This document shows, in pieces, positions 47,640 to 56,405 of a DNA stretch of 64,000 nucleotides. The notes under the pieces were generated by a model. That model worked only from the letters and a program-made list of their open reading frames with translations. It searched no databases and had not been told where the DNA came from. The DNA comes from Candidatus Accumulibacter sp. ACC003. Its GTDB lineage: Bacteria; Pseudomonadota; Gammaproteobacteria; Burkholderiales; Rhodocyclaceae. The position numbers and the translations under genes were made by a program. The stretch is from the NCBI RefSeq assembly GCF_907163085.1, contig NZ_CAJQTX010000006.1, positions 1 through 64,000 on the forward strand, in the 5' to 3' direction. The first letter of the stretch is position 1. Each line of letters starts with the position of its first letter.

Positions 47640-48053
47640 ATTCGTGCCTCTAAAGTGGCCGCGAGAGCGGCGATTGGCGGTTCAGTGCGGTCTGTCGTGG
47701 GTGAAGGTTTCCGACCGGCAGGAGCGGCCTTGGAGTCTGGCTTTCTCCGCGCTCGCTGCGCTCGCGGCTGTTCTCGGCGCCCGCCAGAAGCGCGCTGGCG
47801 TGCCCTTTGCCATGAGCGTGCTGTTTTCGTCGCCGCTTTCCTCAGCCTGACGGTGATGTTCTGGCCGGACATGATTCCCTGTTCGCTGACCGTCGCCGAC
47901 GTGGCTTCGCCGGAAGCGTCGCTCTGGTTTCTCTTTTACGGCGCCATCATCGTGCTGCCGGTGATCGCCGTCTGCACCATCGGCGTGTACCGGGTTTTCC
48001 GTGGCAAGATCGGCAAGCCCAATGACATCGTCGTACGCACTTGTGGCAGATGA
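47640..48053 (+). pseudogene. cydB: Cytochrome bd oxidase subunit II C-terminal remnant
   Basis: The plus strand encodes RERRLAVQCGLSWVKVSD and FSALAALAAVLGARQKRAGV, then PFAMSVLF; after a frame change near 47,830 it continues FLSLTVMFWPDMIPCSLTVA, DVASPEASLWFLFYGAIIVL, and TIGVYRVFRGKIG. The late blocks match the C-terminal helices of CydB-type subunits (FWPYMIP, VTVAEAASPEAS, YTxGVYWVFRGKI). Only about 120 of roughly 335 residues remain. The left part was lost, with the IS66 element 145 bp upstream. The DUF3302 gene follows. Confidence 0.72.
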
Positions 48054-48199
48054 TCGGCGGGCTGCGGGCTGCCGCCGCGTCGTAGTTCCGCGCCCTGGCG
48101 GCGGTCGCGGCCCGGAAAGTCGCTGTATACTCGCCGCCTTGGCGGCTTGGTGACCACGTTGCCAAGCCATACGATAGCGGCATTGAGGGACGATCGACG

Positions 48200-48568
48200 A
48201 TGCTTGGCTTCGAACTGGATTTCTGGGACTACGCAACCTTCGCCACGGCGCTCCTGGCGGGCGTCGCGGTGTTGACGATCTTCGTCTGGATTGCCGGATT
48301 GCCGGGGCGGATCGCCCTGGCCCGCAAGCATCCGGAAGCCGAAGCGGTGAAGCTGATGGGCTGGGCCGGACTGCTGCCGACGATCTACCCCTGGGTACAG
48401 GCGTTCATCTGGGCTTTCAAGCCGACCGATGTCATCGATATTCGCCGCTTCCCGCGTGCCGAGGCACGCGCGATCGAAGAGGAGCTTGCCCGCCTCGACG
48501 GGAAGGCCGAGGCCACGCCGGCCAAGACGACGGCCGAGCCACCGCCCGCCAGTGGCGCGCCGAGCTGA
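48200..48568 (+). CDS. DUF3302 inner-membrane protein (YiaW-like)
   Basis: A 122-residue membrane protein: a first helix (ATFATALLAGVAVLTIFVWIAGLPG), an ARKHPEAEAVKLMGWAGLLP segment, then a second helix (TIYPWVQAFIWAF) and a cytoplasmic tail. The ARKxHP...GW core is the DUF3302 hallmark, seen in E. coli YiaW. It directly precedes a HlyD/YiaV-type gene, the same partner as in E. coli, supporting a membrane-efflux accessory role. Confidence 0.82.
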   Translation: MLGFELDFWDYATFATALLAGVAVLTIFVWIAGLPGRIALARKHPEAEAVKLMGWAGLLPTIYPWVQAFIWAFKPTDVIDIRRFPRAEARAIEEELARLDGKAEATPAKTTAEPPPASGAPS

Positions 48569-48583
48569 CGAGGAAAGATTCCC

Positions 48584-48844
48584 ATGCTGTTCGGTTTTGT
48601 GCTCCTGTTCGGCTACGCTTTCATCGTGTGGCTGGTGTTCTTCAAGTTCAAGTGGATGAAGTTCAACATCGCCTGGGGCGTGGTGTCCGTCTCCGTTGGC
48701 CTGCATCTGCTGATCATCTTCATGCTTGGCCTGCGCTTCGTTGCCCCGTATGCGACCGAGGCGAAGGTCATCCAGCACACCATTCAGCTGGTTCCGCGAC
48801 TACCCGAACCGACGCTGGTGACCGAGGTACTGGTTGCTCCTAAC
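48584..48844 (+). pseudogene. HlyD/YiaV-family adaptor gene, 5' segment (interrupted)
   Basis: Starts at ATG 48584 and encodes LLFGYAFIVWLVFFKFKWMK (membrane anchor) and IQHTIQLVPRLPEPTLVTEVLVAPN, the N-terminal part of a YiaV-like HlyD adaptor. At 48845 foreign DNA starts (E then stop). The rest of the gene lies at 51272. Joined, the two parts give a 384-residue product in frame (...VLVAPN|VPVKKGQPLF...). Interrupted by the IS91-like element. Confidence 0.92.
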
Positions 48845-49137
48845 GAATAAGGATAGATCGTGCGAAGCCACGATCTGATCCGTTTGTTGGACGAGCCCGG
48901 GCCGGAGCGCTGGGCGCGCCCTCTGCAAATATCTTTTTTGGATTTACCCCGCAGGCATGAATGCCGAAGGGCGGGGAGCGGGCCGTCGCCGCGCGCTGCG
49001 GCACCGTCAGCGAAGATCGCGCAAATCCGGCCGTTTTGGCGTCCCGGCCACTGAACTCCGGGCGACCCCGTCACTCAGCTTGGGGAAACTGAAGTCCCAA
49101 AGGCGGCCGGACAGCGCTGTGAAGGCGGCTTACACGA

Positions 49138-50244
49138 TCAGGCAGCGATCGCGACGAGCGGTGGAGCAGCGACGAAGGCGGGCGATGTTGATCGAATACG
49201 CGTCCGGACAATTGACATCACGGAGCCACAGCACGGGCAAAGCATCGCTGGCCGCTCCTTGCGCGGCGGCGTGAAGCGGCTGGGATCGAACTTCAGCAAG
49301 CGGTGCAGCAAACTGATCAGGCGCTTGCAGTTGGCGTGCAGGAAGCCGAAATTGCGGGCGCGGCGAAAGCCCTTGGGTAGCACGTGCTGGAGGATCAGCC
49401 AGAGGAAATCGGCGCCGGCTAGCGAGCGCTTTTCCGACTTGCCGGTTTGTGCGTTGCGGTAGCGGAAGCTCACCCGCCCATCCTTACAAGCGAGGATGTC
49501 CTGTTCACGGATGACGCCGCGGTAGAGGTAACGACCGAGGTAGATCAGGGCCTTCTCGCCGCTGCCCACCGATTTGCAGTGCGCTACCCATTCCCGCGGA
49601 TAGGACGCCGGCAGGCAAATGCCGGCCGCCTCGATCGCCGCCAGCATTTTGGCCCGGAAGACCTTGGCCATCGCCTTCTCGTTGAACAGGTAGGTGCCGT
49701 TCTTGCCGCGCCGCTTGCGTCGCCAGCGCTGCTTCGCGGCATCGATCGCTGCCGCGGGGACGACGAGATGGACATGCGGGTGGAAGTCGAGCCGACGCGA
49801 GTGCGTGTGCAGGACCGCGATGGCGCCGGGCGTGCCCTGCAACTGCCGGTCGTTCTGACTGAAGCGGTGCACCGTTTCCCAGGCACAGCGCATCAAGCCA
49901 TCGAAGACGACGTCGGCGTGCGCCGCAGCGAGCCCGCGCAATTCGGCCGGCAGCGTGAAGGTCAGCAGAAAGTAGTCGGCCGGGACGAGGCGCTCTATCT
50001 GACGTTCCAGCCATTGCTGGCTCTCGTGGTGCTGGCAGTGCGGGCAAAGGCGATGGCCGCAGGAATGCGGAACGAGTTTTTGCTGATCGCAGCCTTCGCA
50101 CTGGAGCTGCATCATCGGGCTGGCCGGGCCGCGGCAATCGCGCATCGCCGAGAGTGCCCGAAGCTGATCGAAGCTCAGGCGGTGGCGAAATTGCGTCATG
50201 AAGTCCGCTTCGAATTCGGCAATGACAGAGCCGAGGCGGATCAT
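49138..50244 (-). CDS. IS91-family transposase (HUH/Y)
   Basis: A 368-residue rolling-circle transposase. Zinc motifs are CEGCDQQK and CGHRLCPHCQHHE. The metal-binding HUH is in DFHPHVHLVVP, and the catalytic Tyr is likely in LIYLGRYLYRG. ATG 50244 (MIRLGSVIAEF) overlaps the recombinase stop by 4 bp (50241-50244); an in-frame start at 50268 is possible. The 3' end lies 290 bp from the left boundary. Confidence 0.92.
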   Translation of the reverse strand: MIRLGSVIAEFEADFMTQFRHRLSFDQLRALSAMRDCRGPASPMMQLQCEGCDQQKLVPHSCGHRLCPHCQHHESQQWLERQIERLVPADYFLLTFTLPAELRGLAAAHADVVFDGLMRCAWETVHRFSQNDRQLQGTPGAIAVLHTHSRRLDFHPHVHLVVPAAAIDAAKQRWRRKRRGKNGTYLFNEKAMAKVFRAKMLAAIEAAGICLPASYPREWVAHCKSVGSGEKALIYLGRYLYRGVIREQDILACKDGRVSFRYRNAQTGKSEKRSLAGADFLWLILQHVLPKGFRRARNFGFLHANCKRLISLLHRLLKFDPSRFTPPRKERPAMLCPCCGSVMSIVRTRIRSTSPAFVAAPPLVAIAA

Positions 50245-51157
50245 CGCGGCGTCCCCTTGCTCAGACAAAAGCGGTCCATCAGCGCGTTGATGCGGTCGAT
50301 GGCGTGATGCCGGGTTTGATCCGTCAGATGGGTGTAGCGAACCGTCGTGAGAATCGAGTGATGGCCGAGAATGCTCTGCACCTCGGTGAGCTCGACGCCC
50401 GCCTCGATCAGGTGCGTGGCATAGGCGTGACGCAAACTGTGCGGCGAAATGTTTTTTTTAGCCCGCAGGATTCGACCACCGCCCGCAGTGCCTTCTGAAC
50501 GCCGCTGCGATTGAGCGGTGTCCTGGCGCTGCTCGCACCTGGCAAGCCGCCGCGGCGATTGGGAAACAGCAGAACGGGATTACGGTGGCGCTGCCAGAAA
50601 CAACGCAGGAGTCGGTAGGTGGCCGTCGGCAGCGGCACCAGGCGATCCTTGTTGCCCTTGGCATCGCGGATATGCACCCGCCCGCGCGCGCCGTCGATGT
50701 CGGCGACCGTCAGCCGTAAGCCTTCGCCCAGGCGCAGGCCGAGACTGTAGAGGGTGAAGAAGAAAACGCGGTAACTGAGCACCTGCGTGGCCAGAAAAAT
50801 CCGCTCGGTCTCCTCGACCGTGACGATGTCCGGCAGGCGCAGCGAGCGCGGCGGCTTGATCAGACCGGGCGCCACCCAGGGTTTCTTCAGCACGTGCTCG
50901 TAGTAAAACTTGAGCCCGTACAGATCGAGCTTGAGCGAACTCCAGGAGTGCGTCTCACGCAGGTCGGCGAAGTAATCCAACAGGTCGGCCTCGCTCAGAT
51001 CGTCGATCTGATGAGCGAAGTAATCTCCCACCCGGCGGACGGCGCGCGAATACGCGTCGATCGTCTTCGGCTGCAAGCCCTTGAGCTTCAGGTGCTTCTG
51101 GTGCAGCTCGTAGTTCGTGTCAAAAATCGTCGTTGCGACAGCGGACATCTCTTCCAT
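50241..51157 (-). pseudogene. Tyrosine recombinase (XerC/D-like) split at an A8 run
   Basis: Two overlapping frames make one recombinase. The first encodes the SAM-like core-binding domain (LHQKHLKLKGLQPKTIDAYS) and a catalytic start (YSLGLRLGEGLRLTVADIDG, with Arg), ending soon after GLKK. The second gives the HxxR/Tyr region (LRHAYATHLIEAGVELTEVQ, ILGHHSILTTVRYTH). They meet at eight T on the plus strand (50452-50459). A shift of -1 on the A-run, at A-AAA-AAC, joins them as GLKK-NISPHSLRHAYATHL. Programmed slippage, transcript slippage or a plain one-base loss are all possible. The start is uncertain (51157, 51148 or 51175). Confidence 0.8.
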
Positions 51158-51271
51158 CTTGCGGTAACCTCGCATTCGTCATGAACGTCCCTCGGATGAG
51201 GGGCGAGGTCACATCTTGAGTCAACGCGACGACAGCACCGGGGTTTCCTCCGCGTAGCGGCTTCGTCCAAC

Positions 51272-52165
51272 GTGCCGGTCAAGAAGGGCCAGCCGCTGTT
51301 CCAGTTTGATCGTCGCGCCTATCAATACAAGGTCGATCAGCTCGAAGCGTCGTTGGCCAAGGCCAAGCAGAATGTGCTGGTGATGAAGAGCGACATCGAC
51401 ATCAACGCGGCGAAGGTCGTCAAGCTGCGCAGCGAGCTGAAGTACGCAAAGTACCAGGAAAAGCTTTCAGTCAAGCTCGCCAAGCAGGGCGCTGGCCCCG
51501 AGGAAGACGCCCAGAAATGGAGCGCGCAGGCGGCCGCCCATGCTGCCGGGGTCCAGGAGGCGCTGGCCGAGGAGCAGCGTGCGCGGCTGCAATACAACTC
51601 GCAGATCAATAACGTCAACACGACGGTCGCCGAAGTACAGGCCGAGCTCGAGCAGGCGCGCTTCTACCTCGACAACACGCTGATGGTCGCGCCCGAGGAC
51701 GGCTACATCATCAATCTGCAGGTGCGTCCGGGGATGGTCGCCGGCATCGTCCGTTTCGGCGCCATTGCCGCGTTCATCTGCGACGCCGATCGTTACCTGC
51801 TGGCTAATTTCTTCCAGGAAAATCTCAAGTACGTGAAGCCCGGCCAGTTGGTCGAGGCGGCGATCGATCTCTATCCCGGGCAGATATTTCGTGGTACGGT
51901 CCAGGCGATCTGGAAGGGCAACGGTGTCGGGCAGATGCTGCCCAGCGGGACGCTGCCGACATTCTCCTACGTGCCGACCGAAGTCCCGCAGGGACAGTTC
52001 GCGGTTGCTATCCACCTCGACGACGAGGACCAGGCGAAATTCCCGATCGGCACCCAGGGTCGGGCGACAATCTACACCCATCCCGACAGCGGCTTCGTCG
52101 TTTTGCGGCGGATCGGTATCCGCGCCTACAGCTGGTTCAACTGGCTGTACCCCTTCGCCGGCTGA
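51272..52165 (+). pseudogene. HlyD/YiaV-family adaptor gene, 3' segment
   Basis: Continues the interrupted gene from 48844: VPVKKGQPLFQFDRRAYQYK, a long coiled coil (DQLEASLAKAKQNVLVMKSD; EEQRARLQYNSQINNVNTTV), and a barrel part (MVAPEDGYIINLQVRPGMVA; FFQENLKYVKPGQLVEAAID). A GTG at 51272 might allow a truncated product without the membrane anchor. The stop overlaps the outer-membrane factor start by one base (TGATG). Confidence 0.92.
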
Positions 52166-53628
52166 TGCGCGCGCCGATCGTCATGGTGCTCAGCGCGCTG
52201 GCCGCGCTGGCTGGCTGCGCACTGAAGACCCCCTTCACGCAGTCCGAGGTGGTCGAGCAGGCGCTGCCGGCGTCGACCCATATTCCCGCCGCCTGGCAGG
52301 CCGACGCCAGGGCCGGGAGCGTCGTCGACGGTTGGCTGAAGGCCTTCCAGGATCCGCTGCTCGAGGCCATCGTCGCCGAGGCCATTGCCAATAACCTCGA
52401 CCTGCGCCAGGCGGCAGAGCGCGTGCGCATCGCTCAGCAGCAGCTGCTGCTCGTCGGCGCGCAGCTGGCGCCGCAGATTGACGGGCAACTCGGCGCCAAG
52501 AGCCTGCGCGACAAAGACCAGGGTAATAGCTTCAACAGCACGCTGGCCTACGTCGGCGTCGCCTGGGAGATTGATCTCTGGGGCCGCCTGCGCGCGCAGC
52601 GCGCTGTTGCCGAAGCGGCCTTCGAGGCCAGCGCGCTTGATTACGCGAACGCGCGCCAATCGCTGGCGGGGCTGGTGGCAAAGACCTGGTACTTGGCCAT
52701 CGAGACGCGCCAGTTGGTCCAACTCAGCGAGCAGGCGGTGCGCGTTTTCGAGGACCTGCTGCGGCTGGTGGATATCAGGTTTTCCGCCGGCAAGGATTCC
52801 GAGCTGAACGTGGTCGACGTCCGTGCCCAGCTCGAGACGGCGCAGAGCGATCTCGAAGGTGCTCGCCAGGCTGCTGGCGACGCACGCCGCGCCCTGGAAA
52901 TCCTGCTCGGCCGTTATCCCGGCGCCGAGTTGGCGGTGGCGTCGTCGTTTCCACGGCTGCCGTCGGTCGTCGGCGCAGGCGCGCCCGCTGCCTTGCTCGA
53001 ACGACGCCCGGACATCGTCGCCGCCGAGCGCGCGGTGCTCGCCGCCTTCCGCCAGCAGGAAGCGGCGGAGTTGGCGCTGCTGCCGGATTTCTCCCTGTCA
53101 CTGGCCGGCGGTCGCCTTGGTGACAACCTGCTCTCGCTGCTTCGCCTCAATCCGTGGTTGGCCGCGGCCGGCATCGGCGTGTCGATTCCGATCTACGAAG
53201 GTGGCGCCTTACGCGCACAGATCGAGATCGCCAATGCGCAGCAGGCGCAGGCGGTCGCCCACTACGGTGCGCTGATGCTGGACGCTTTTCGTGAAGCCGA
53301 AGCCGCCCTGGCCAACGAGCAGTTCCTGGCCAGGCGCATACCTTTTCAGGATCGTGCGGTGGTGGACCGTACTGCCGCCGTACGCATCGCCACTGTCCAG
53401 TATCGGGCGGGTATGCGGGACCTGCTCTGGGTGGCGCAGTTACAGTCGGCAGAGATCCAGAGCCAGGCGATCGCCATCAAACTGCGTGCCACCCGGGGCG
53501 CCAACCGCATCCGGCTGTATCTGGCACTTGGCCGTAGCTTCGACGCTACGCCGGCGGTGGCTGCGGCGCTTCCCCCTGCACGTCCATCACGCGACGACCA
53601 GGAACAGGCGACGACCACGGCGCAGTAG
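52165..53628 (+). CDS. Outer-membrane efflux lipoprotein, NodT family
   Basis: A TolC/OprM-like outer-membrane channel of 487 residues. Lipobox LAGC is near residue 18. Two OEP repeats follow (NNLDLRQAAERVRIAQQQLL, WEIDLWGRLRAQRAVAEAAF; FSAGKDSELNVVDVRAQLET and LERRPDIVAAERAVLAAFRQQE in parts), then GVSIPIYEGGALRAQIEIAN and RAGMRDLLWVAQLQ. It is translationally coupled to the interrupted HlyD adaptor, so DUF3302-HlyD-OMF formed an efflux operon. No inner-membrane pump is seen in the window. Confidence 0.92.
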   Translation: MRAPIVMVLSALAALAGCALKTPFTQSEVVEQALPASTHIPAAWQADARAGSVVDGWLKAFQDPLLEAIVAEAIANNLDLRQAAERVRIAQQQLLLVGAQLAPQIDGQLGAKSLRDKDQGNSFNSTLAYVGVAWEIDLWGRLRAQRAVAEAAFEASALDYANARQSLAGLVAKTWYLAIETRQLVQLSEQAVRVFEDLLRLVDIRFSAGKDSELNVVDVRAQLETAQSDLEGARQAAGDARRALEILLGRYPGAELAVASSFPRLPSVVGAGAPAALLERRPDIVAAERAVLAAFRQQEAAELALLPDFSLSLAGGRLGDNLLSLLRLNPWLAAAGIGVSIPIYEGGALRAQIEIANAQQAQAVAHYGALMLDAFREAEAALANEQFLARRIPFQDRAVVDRTAAVRIATVQYRAGMRDLLWVAQLQSAEIQSQAIAIKLRATRGANRIRLYLALGRSFDATPAVAAALPPARPSRDDQEQATTTAQ

Positions 53629-54066
53629 CACGCAGCAGCGGTGCATGGACATGCACGGCAATGCTCGCACGCTTCACCGTTGGTGGCCGGCGAAGCCACT
53701 GCGACGGCTGTCAAGCGAGACGCGACAAGCGATCGCCGGCCCTCCGGATGAGATGCTGGCTGTGCCATCAGCGAATCTGTGTACCGGCAAGGTACTCGAA
53801 GTAGGCAACTGCCATGGCTGCTGCTGCTGCGCCGCCGCTGCGCTGGACTGCGCAGTGACGACGTGGGGGCGGCTAGCCGCGTAGCCGTCATGGCGAGCGC
53901 AGCGAAGCCATATGTCGCCGACGCAGTTCCTCCGGCGGATCTTCCACGCACCATCAATGTAAGTCGTTGATGTAATTGAAGTAAGCCATAAATCGCCCGA
54001 ACGCGTAGGCATGTAACAATGTATTTACGGCTTTACAAACATGTCGTTATATTGTTAAGTGTCGGC
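53629..54066. other. Intergenic region before the IS1634-type transposase
   Basis: About 440 bp. It contains a partial copy of the dispersed repeat seen at 25,595 and 25,851 (from 53887, GTCATGGCGAGCGCAGCGAA). No gene is supported. The left end of the IS1634-type element should lie here (AT-rich part 53960-54060), but I could not match it to an inverted partner near 55,720. Confidence 0.5.
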
Positions 54067-55683
54067 ATGTACATCGCCCACATCCCCAACCGCAAGTCTA
54101 GGCCAGCCATTCTGCTTCGCGAATCGTATCGCGAGGGGGGCAAGGTCTGCACACGGACTATCGCCAATCTGACGAATTGGTCTGCGGAGCAGATCACCGC
54201 GATGGAACGTCTGGTGAAAGGCGAGTTCGACGATTGGTCCGGGGAGATGACCAGTGGTGAGATTTTCGGTGTTCTGTTTGCGCTCAAGCATCTGGCTGAC
54301 CAGGTGGGCATCACGCGGGTGCTGGGCACGGCCCCGGAAAGCAAGCTCAACTTGTTCCTGATTCTGGCACGCATCGCGCATGGTGGGTCGCGGTTGTCGG
54401 CGGTGCGCTGGGCGCAGCAGCACGCGGTGGCCAGCGTGCTGGGGGTGGACGACTTTGATGAGGATGATCTCTACGCGGCGCTGGACTGGCTGGCGAGCCA
54501 GCAGGAGCGCATTGAGCGCGAGCTGTACCAGGCCTATGTCAAACAACAGGGCCAGCCACCGGTATTGGTGCTCTACGACGTCACCTCGAGCTACTTTGAA
54601 GGGGAATGCAACGAGTTGGGGCGGTACGGTTACAACCGCGACGGCAAGCGGGGCAAGCAGCAAATCGTCATCGGTTTATTGACCGCGGAGGACGGGGAGC
54701 CCCTGGCTGTGCGAGTCTTCGAAGGCAACACGGCGGACCCGACGACGGTGGCCAGTCAGATCACGATTCTCAAAGAGCAATTCGGCCTGGCCGAGGTGGT
54801 GCTGGTCGGCGACCGGGGAATGATCAAAGCCAAGGGGAAAGCGGCGCTGTCGGCGCAGGGCTTTCGTTATATCACCGCCTTGACTGACGCCCAGGTGCGT
54901 ACCTTTCTCAAGCAGGGCGTGTTGCAGACGGATCTCTTCGACGCACATCTGTGCGAGGTGGAGCACGGCGACAAGCGCCTGATCGTGCGCCGCAACGATA
55001 CCGTGCGGGTACGCGAGGAGCGGCGGCGGGACGACAAGCTGACCCAGTTGCAGGCAAAGATCACCGCACGTAACGCCTTCGTCAAGGACTCCACCCGCGC
55101 CAGCGCCGCGACAGGCCTGGCCGCCCTGCAGAACTGGGCCAAGCGCCACAAGCTCAGCGGGTTTGTCACGCTGACGCTGGAGGAACGCGTCATTGTCTGG
55201 TCTATCGACGAGGAGGCCAAAGCGCAGGACGCTCTGCTCGACGGCTGCTACCTCCTGGAAACGAACGTGCCGGTGGACATGATGGATGCCAAGACGGTCG
55301 ATGCGCGCTATCGGGACCTGCAAAAAGTCGAGCGCAACTTCCGCACCGTGAAGACCGCCTTCCTGGAAATCCGTCCGATCTTCCTGCGCAAGGCCGAGCG
55401 CACCAAAGCGCATGTGTTCGTGGCGATGCTGGCGTTGAAGATCACCCGACAGTTTGAAGCGGGGCTGCGTCAGGCCTTCGGCACGACCGAAAGCAGTAGT
55501 ACCGCCATTACCTCGGACGACGCCCTACTGGCGCTCGGACGACTGACCTACCTCTACAGCACCGACCGCAACGGTCAGCGTCACACTCACCTGCCGCGCC
55601 CGGACGAGCAACAGGCACAGATCCTCGGTGCCATTGGCCTTGCCTTCCCCCTCAAGCCAAAAGCCCAGAAGCGCGCTGCGTAG
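54067..55683 (+). CDS. IS1634-family transposase
   Basis: A 538-residue DDE transposase, full length. N-terminal part MYIAHIPNRKSRPAILLRES, then the DDE residues in LVLYDVTSSYFEGE, VVLVGDRGMIKAKGK, and the Glu block YRDLQKVERNFRTVKTAFLE. IS1634 hallmarks such as GYNRDGKRGKQQIVIGLL are present. ATG 54067 is chosen over upstream in-frame Met. The element ends could not be fixed. Confidence 0.93.
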   Translation: MYIAHIPNRKSRPAILLRESYREGGKVCTRTIANLTNWSAEQITAMERLVKGEFDDWSGEMTSGEIFGVLFALKHLADQVGITRVLGTAPESKLNLFLILARIAHGGSRLSAVRWAQQHAVASVLGVDDFDEDDLYAALDWLASQQERIERELYQAYVKQQGQPPVLVLYDVTSSYFEGECNELGRYGYNRDGKRGKQQIVIGLLTAEDGEPLAVRVFEGNTADPTTVASQITILKEQFGLAEVVLVGDRGMIKAKGKAALSAQGFRYITALTDAQVRTFLKQGVLQTDLFDAHLCEVEHGDKRLIVRRNDTVRVREERRRDDKLTQLQAKITARNAFVKDSTRASAATGLAALQNWAKRHKLSGFVTLTLEERVIVWSIDEEAKAQDALLDGCYLLETNVPVDMMDAKTVDARYRDLQKVERNFRTVKTAFLEIRPIFLRKAERTKAHVFVAMLALKITRQFEAGLRQAFGTTESSSTAITSDDALLALGRLTYLYSTDRNGQRHTHLPRPDEQQAQILGAIGLAFPLKPKAQKRAA

Positions 55684-55881
55684 GCAGAAGCCGATCTCGC
55701 TTCATCCACCGTTATTTAAAAAAATACAAAGACATACAGCAGAACTTCGGCTACCAGCGCGAGGAAGATCCGTCCGGGCTGCCACGCATCACGACGGGTT
55801 TCCCTACCTGCTGGGAATCGGCTTGTCGGGGCAGGGCATCGTCGTCGGCTTCGCTGGCGCCGCGCCTGCCGCGTCAGCCGA

Positions 55882-56316
55882 TCAGCGGCGGCGCTGGAAG
55901 TAGATGTCGTACTTCTGTTTGGCGACTGCCTGGTAGTAGATGCCGATGAGTCGATCGTTGGCCGGATCGTAGGTGAGATCGTAGGTCGAGCCGCCGTAGC
56001 CGCCGGCGGTCAACTCGAAGAAGGCGCGTAGCTTGCCGTCCGCGCGTGATGCTTCGGCCCGGGCGAAAGGCAACTGGCCGGGATTGAAATACAGCGCGTC
56101 GATCTGGCCGCCCGCGGCGACGTCGCTGATGGTGATCGTATAGCCGCCGTCGGGACGCACCCAAGCGCCTTTCAACACCTTGAAGTCGACGCTCGTCGCA
56201 GCGGTTGGCGATAGCGTGTTGCCGGCGGCGGCTGCAGGTGGCGCGGCGATCGCGGTAGCGACCGAAGCCACCGCCAGCGACACGCCGAGCGTCAGCATGA
56301 TGATCGATTTATTCAT
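55882..56316 (-). CDS. Exported small protein, unknown function
   Basis: A 144-residue secreted protein: signal MNKSIIMLTLGVSLAVASVA with cleavage near AIAA. The mature domain has LKGAWVRPDGGYTITISDVA, QIDALYFNPGQLPFARAEAS, AFFELTAGGYGGSTYDLTYD, and DRLIGIYYQAVAKQKYDIYF, a compact beta-rich fold. I do not recognise a name. It follows the large lipoprotein gene (56406-58967) by 89 bp on the same strand, so they probably share a transcript. Confidence 0.78.
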   Translation of the reverse strand: MNKSIIMLTLGVSLAVASVATAIAAPPAAAAGNTLSPTAATSVDFKVLKGAWVRPDGGYTITISDVAAGGQIDALYFNPGQLPFARAEASRADGKLRAFFELTAGGYGGSTYDLTYDPANDRLIGIYYQAVAKQKYDIYFQRRR

Positions 56317-56405
56317 TTCGTCTGCTTTCATGGGTGATCAGTGCCGCGTTCGACGGCGTGACAGGTTCAGAGGTCCAGTGTTCAGGCTGCAGCAGCAAGG
56401 AATCG

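Larger units (their letters stand above)
48845..51271 (-). mobile_element. IS91-like element with tyrosine recombinase
   Basis: A 2,427-bp insertion carrying an IS91-type HUH transposase and an XerC/D-like recombinase, both on the minus strand. The right end is TCGTCCAAC (51263-51271), and an inverted copy GTTGGACGA is at 48886-48894, 41 bp inside the left boundary. Only AAC is repeated at both junctions, so no classical target duplication, in line with IS91 rolling-circle insertion. Deleting exactly 48845-51271 rejoins the HlyD reading frame. Confidence 0.88.

Noticed and set aside
53950-55740. Terminal inverted repeats of the IS1634-type element
   Set aside because: I compared the flanks by eye and found no convincing matching pair, so I list only the transposase gene.
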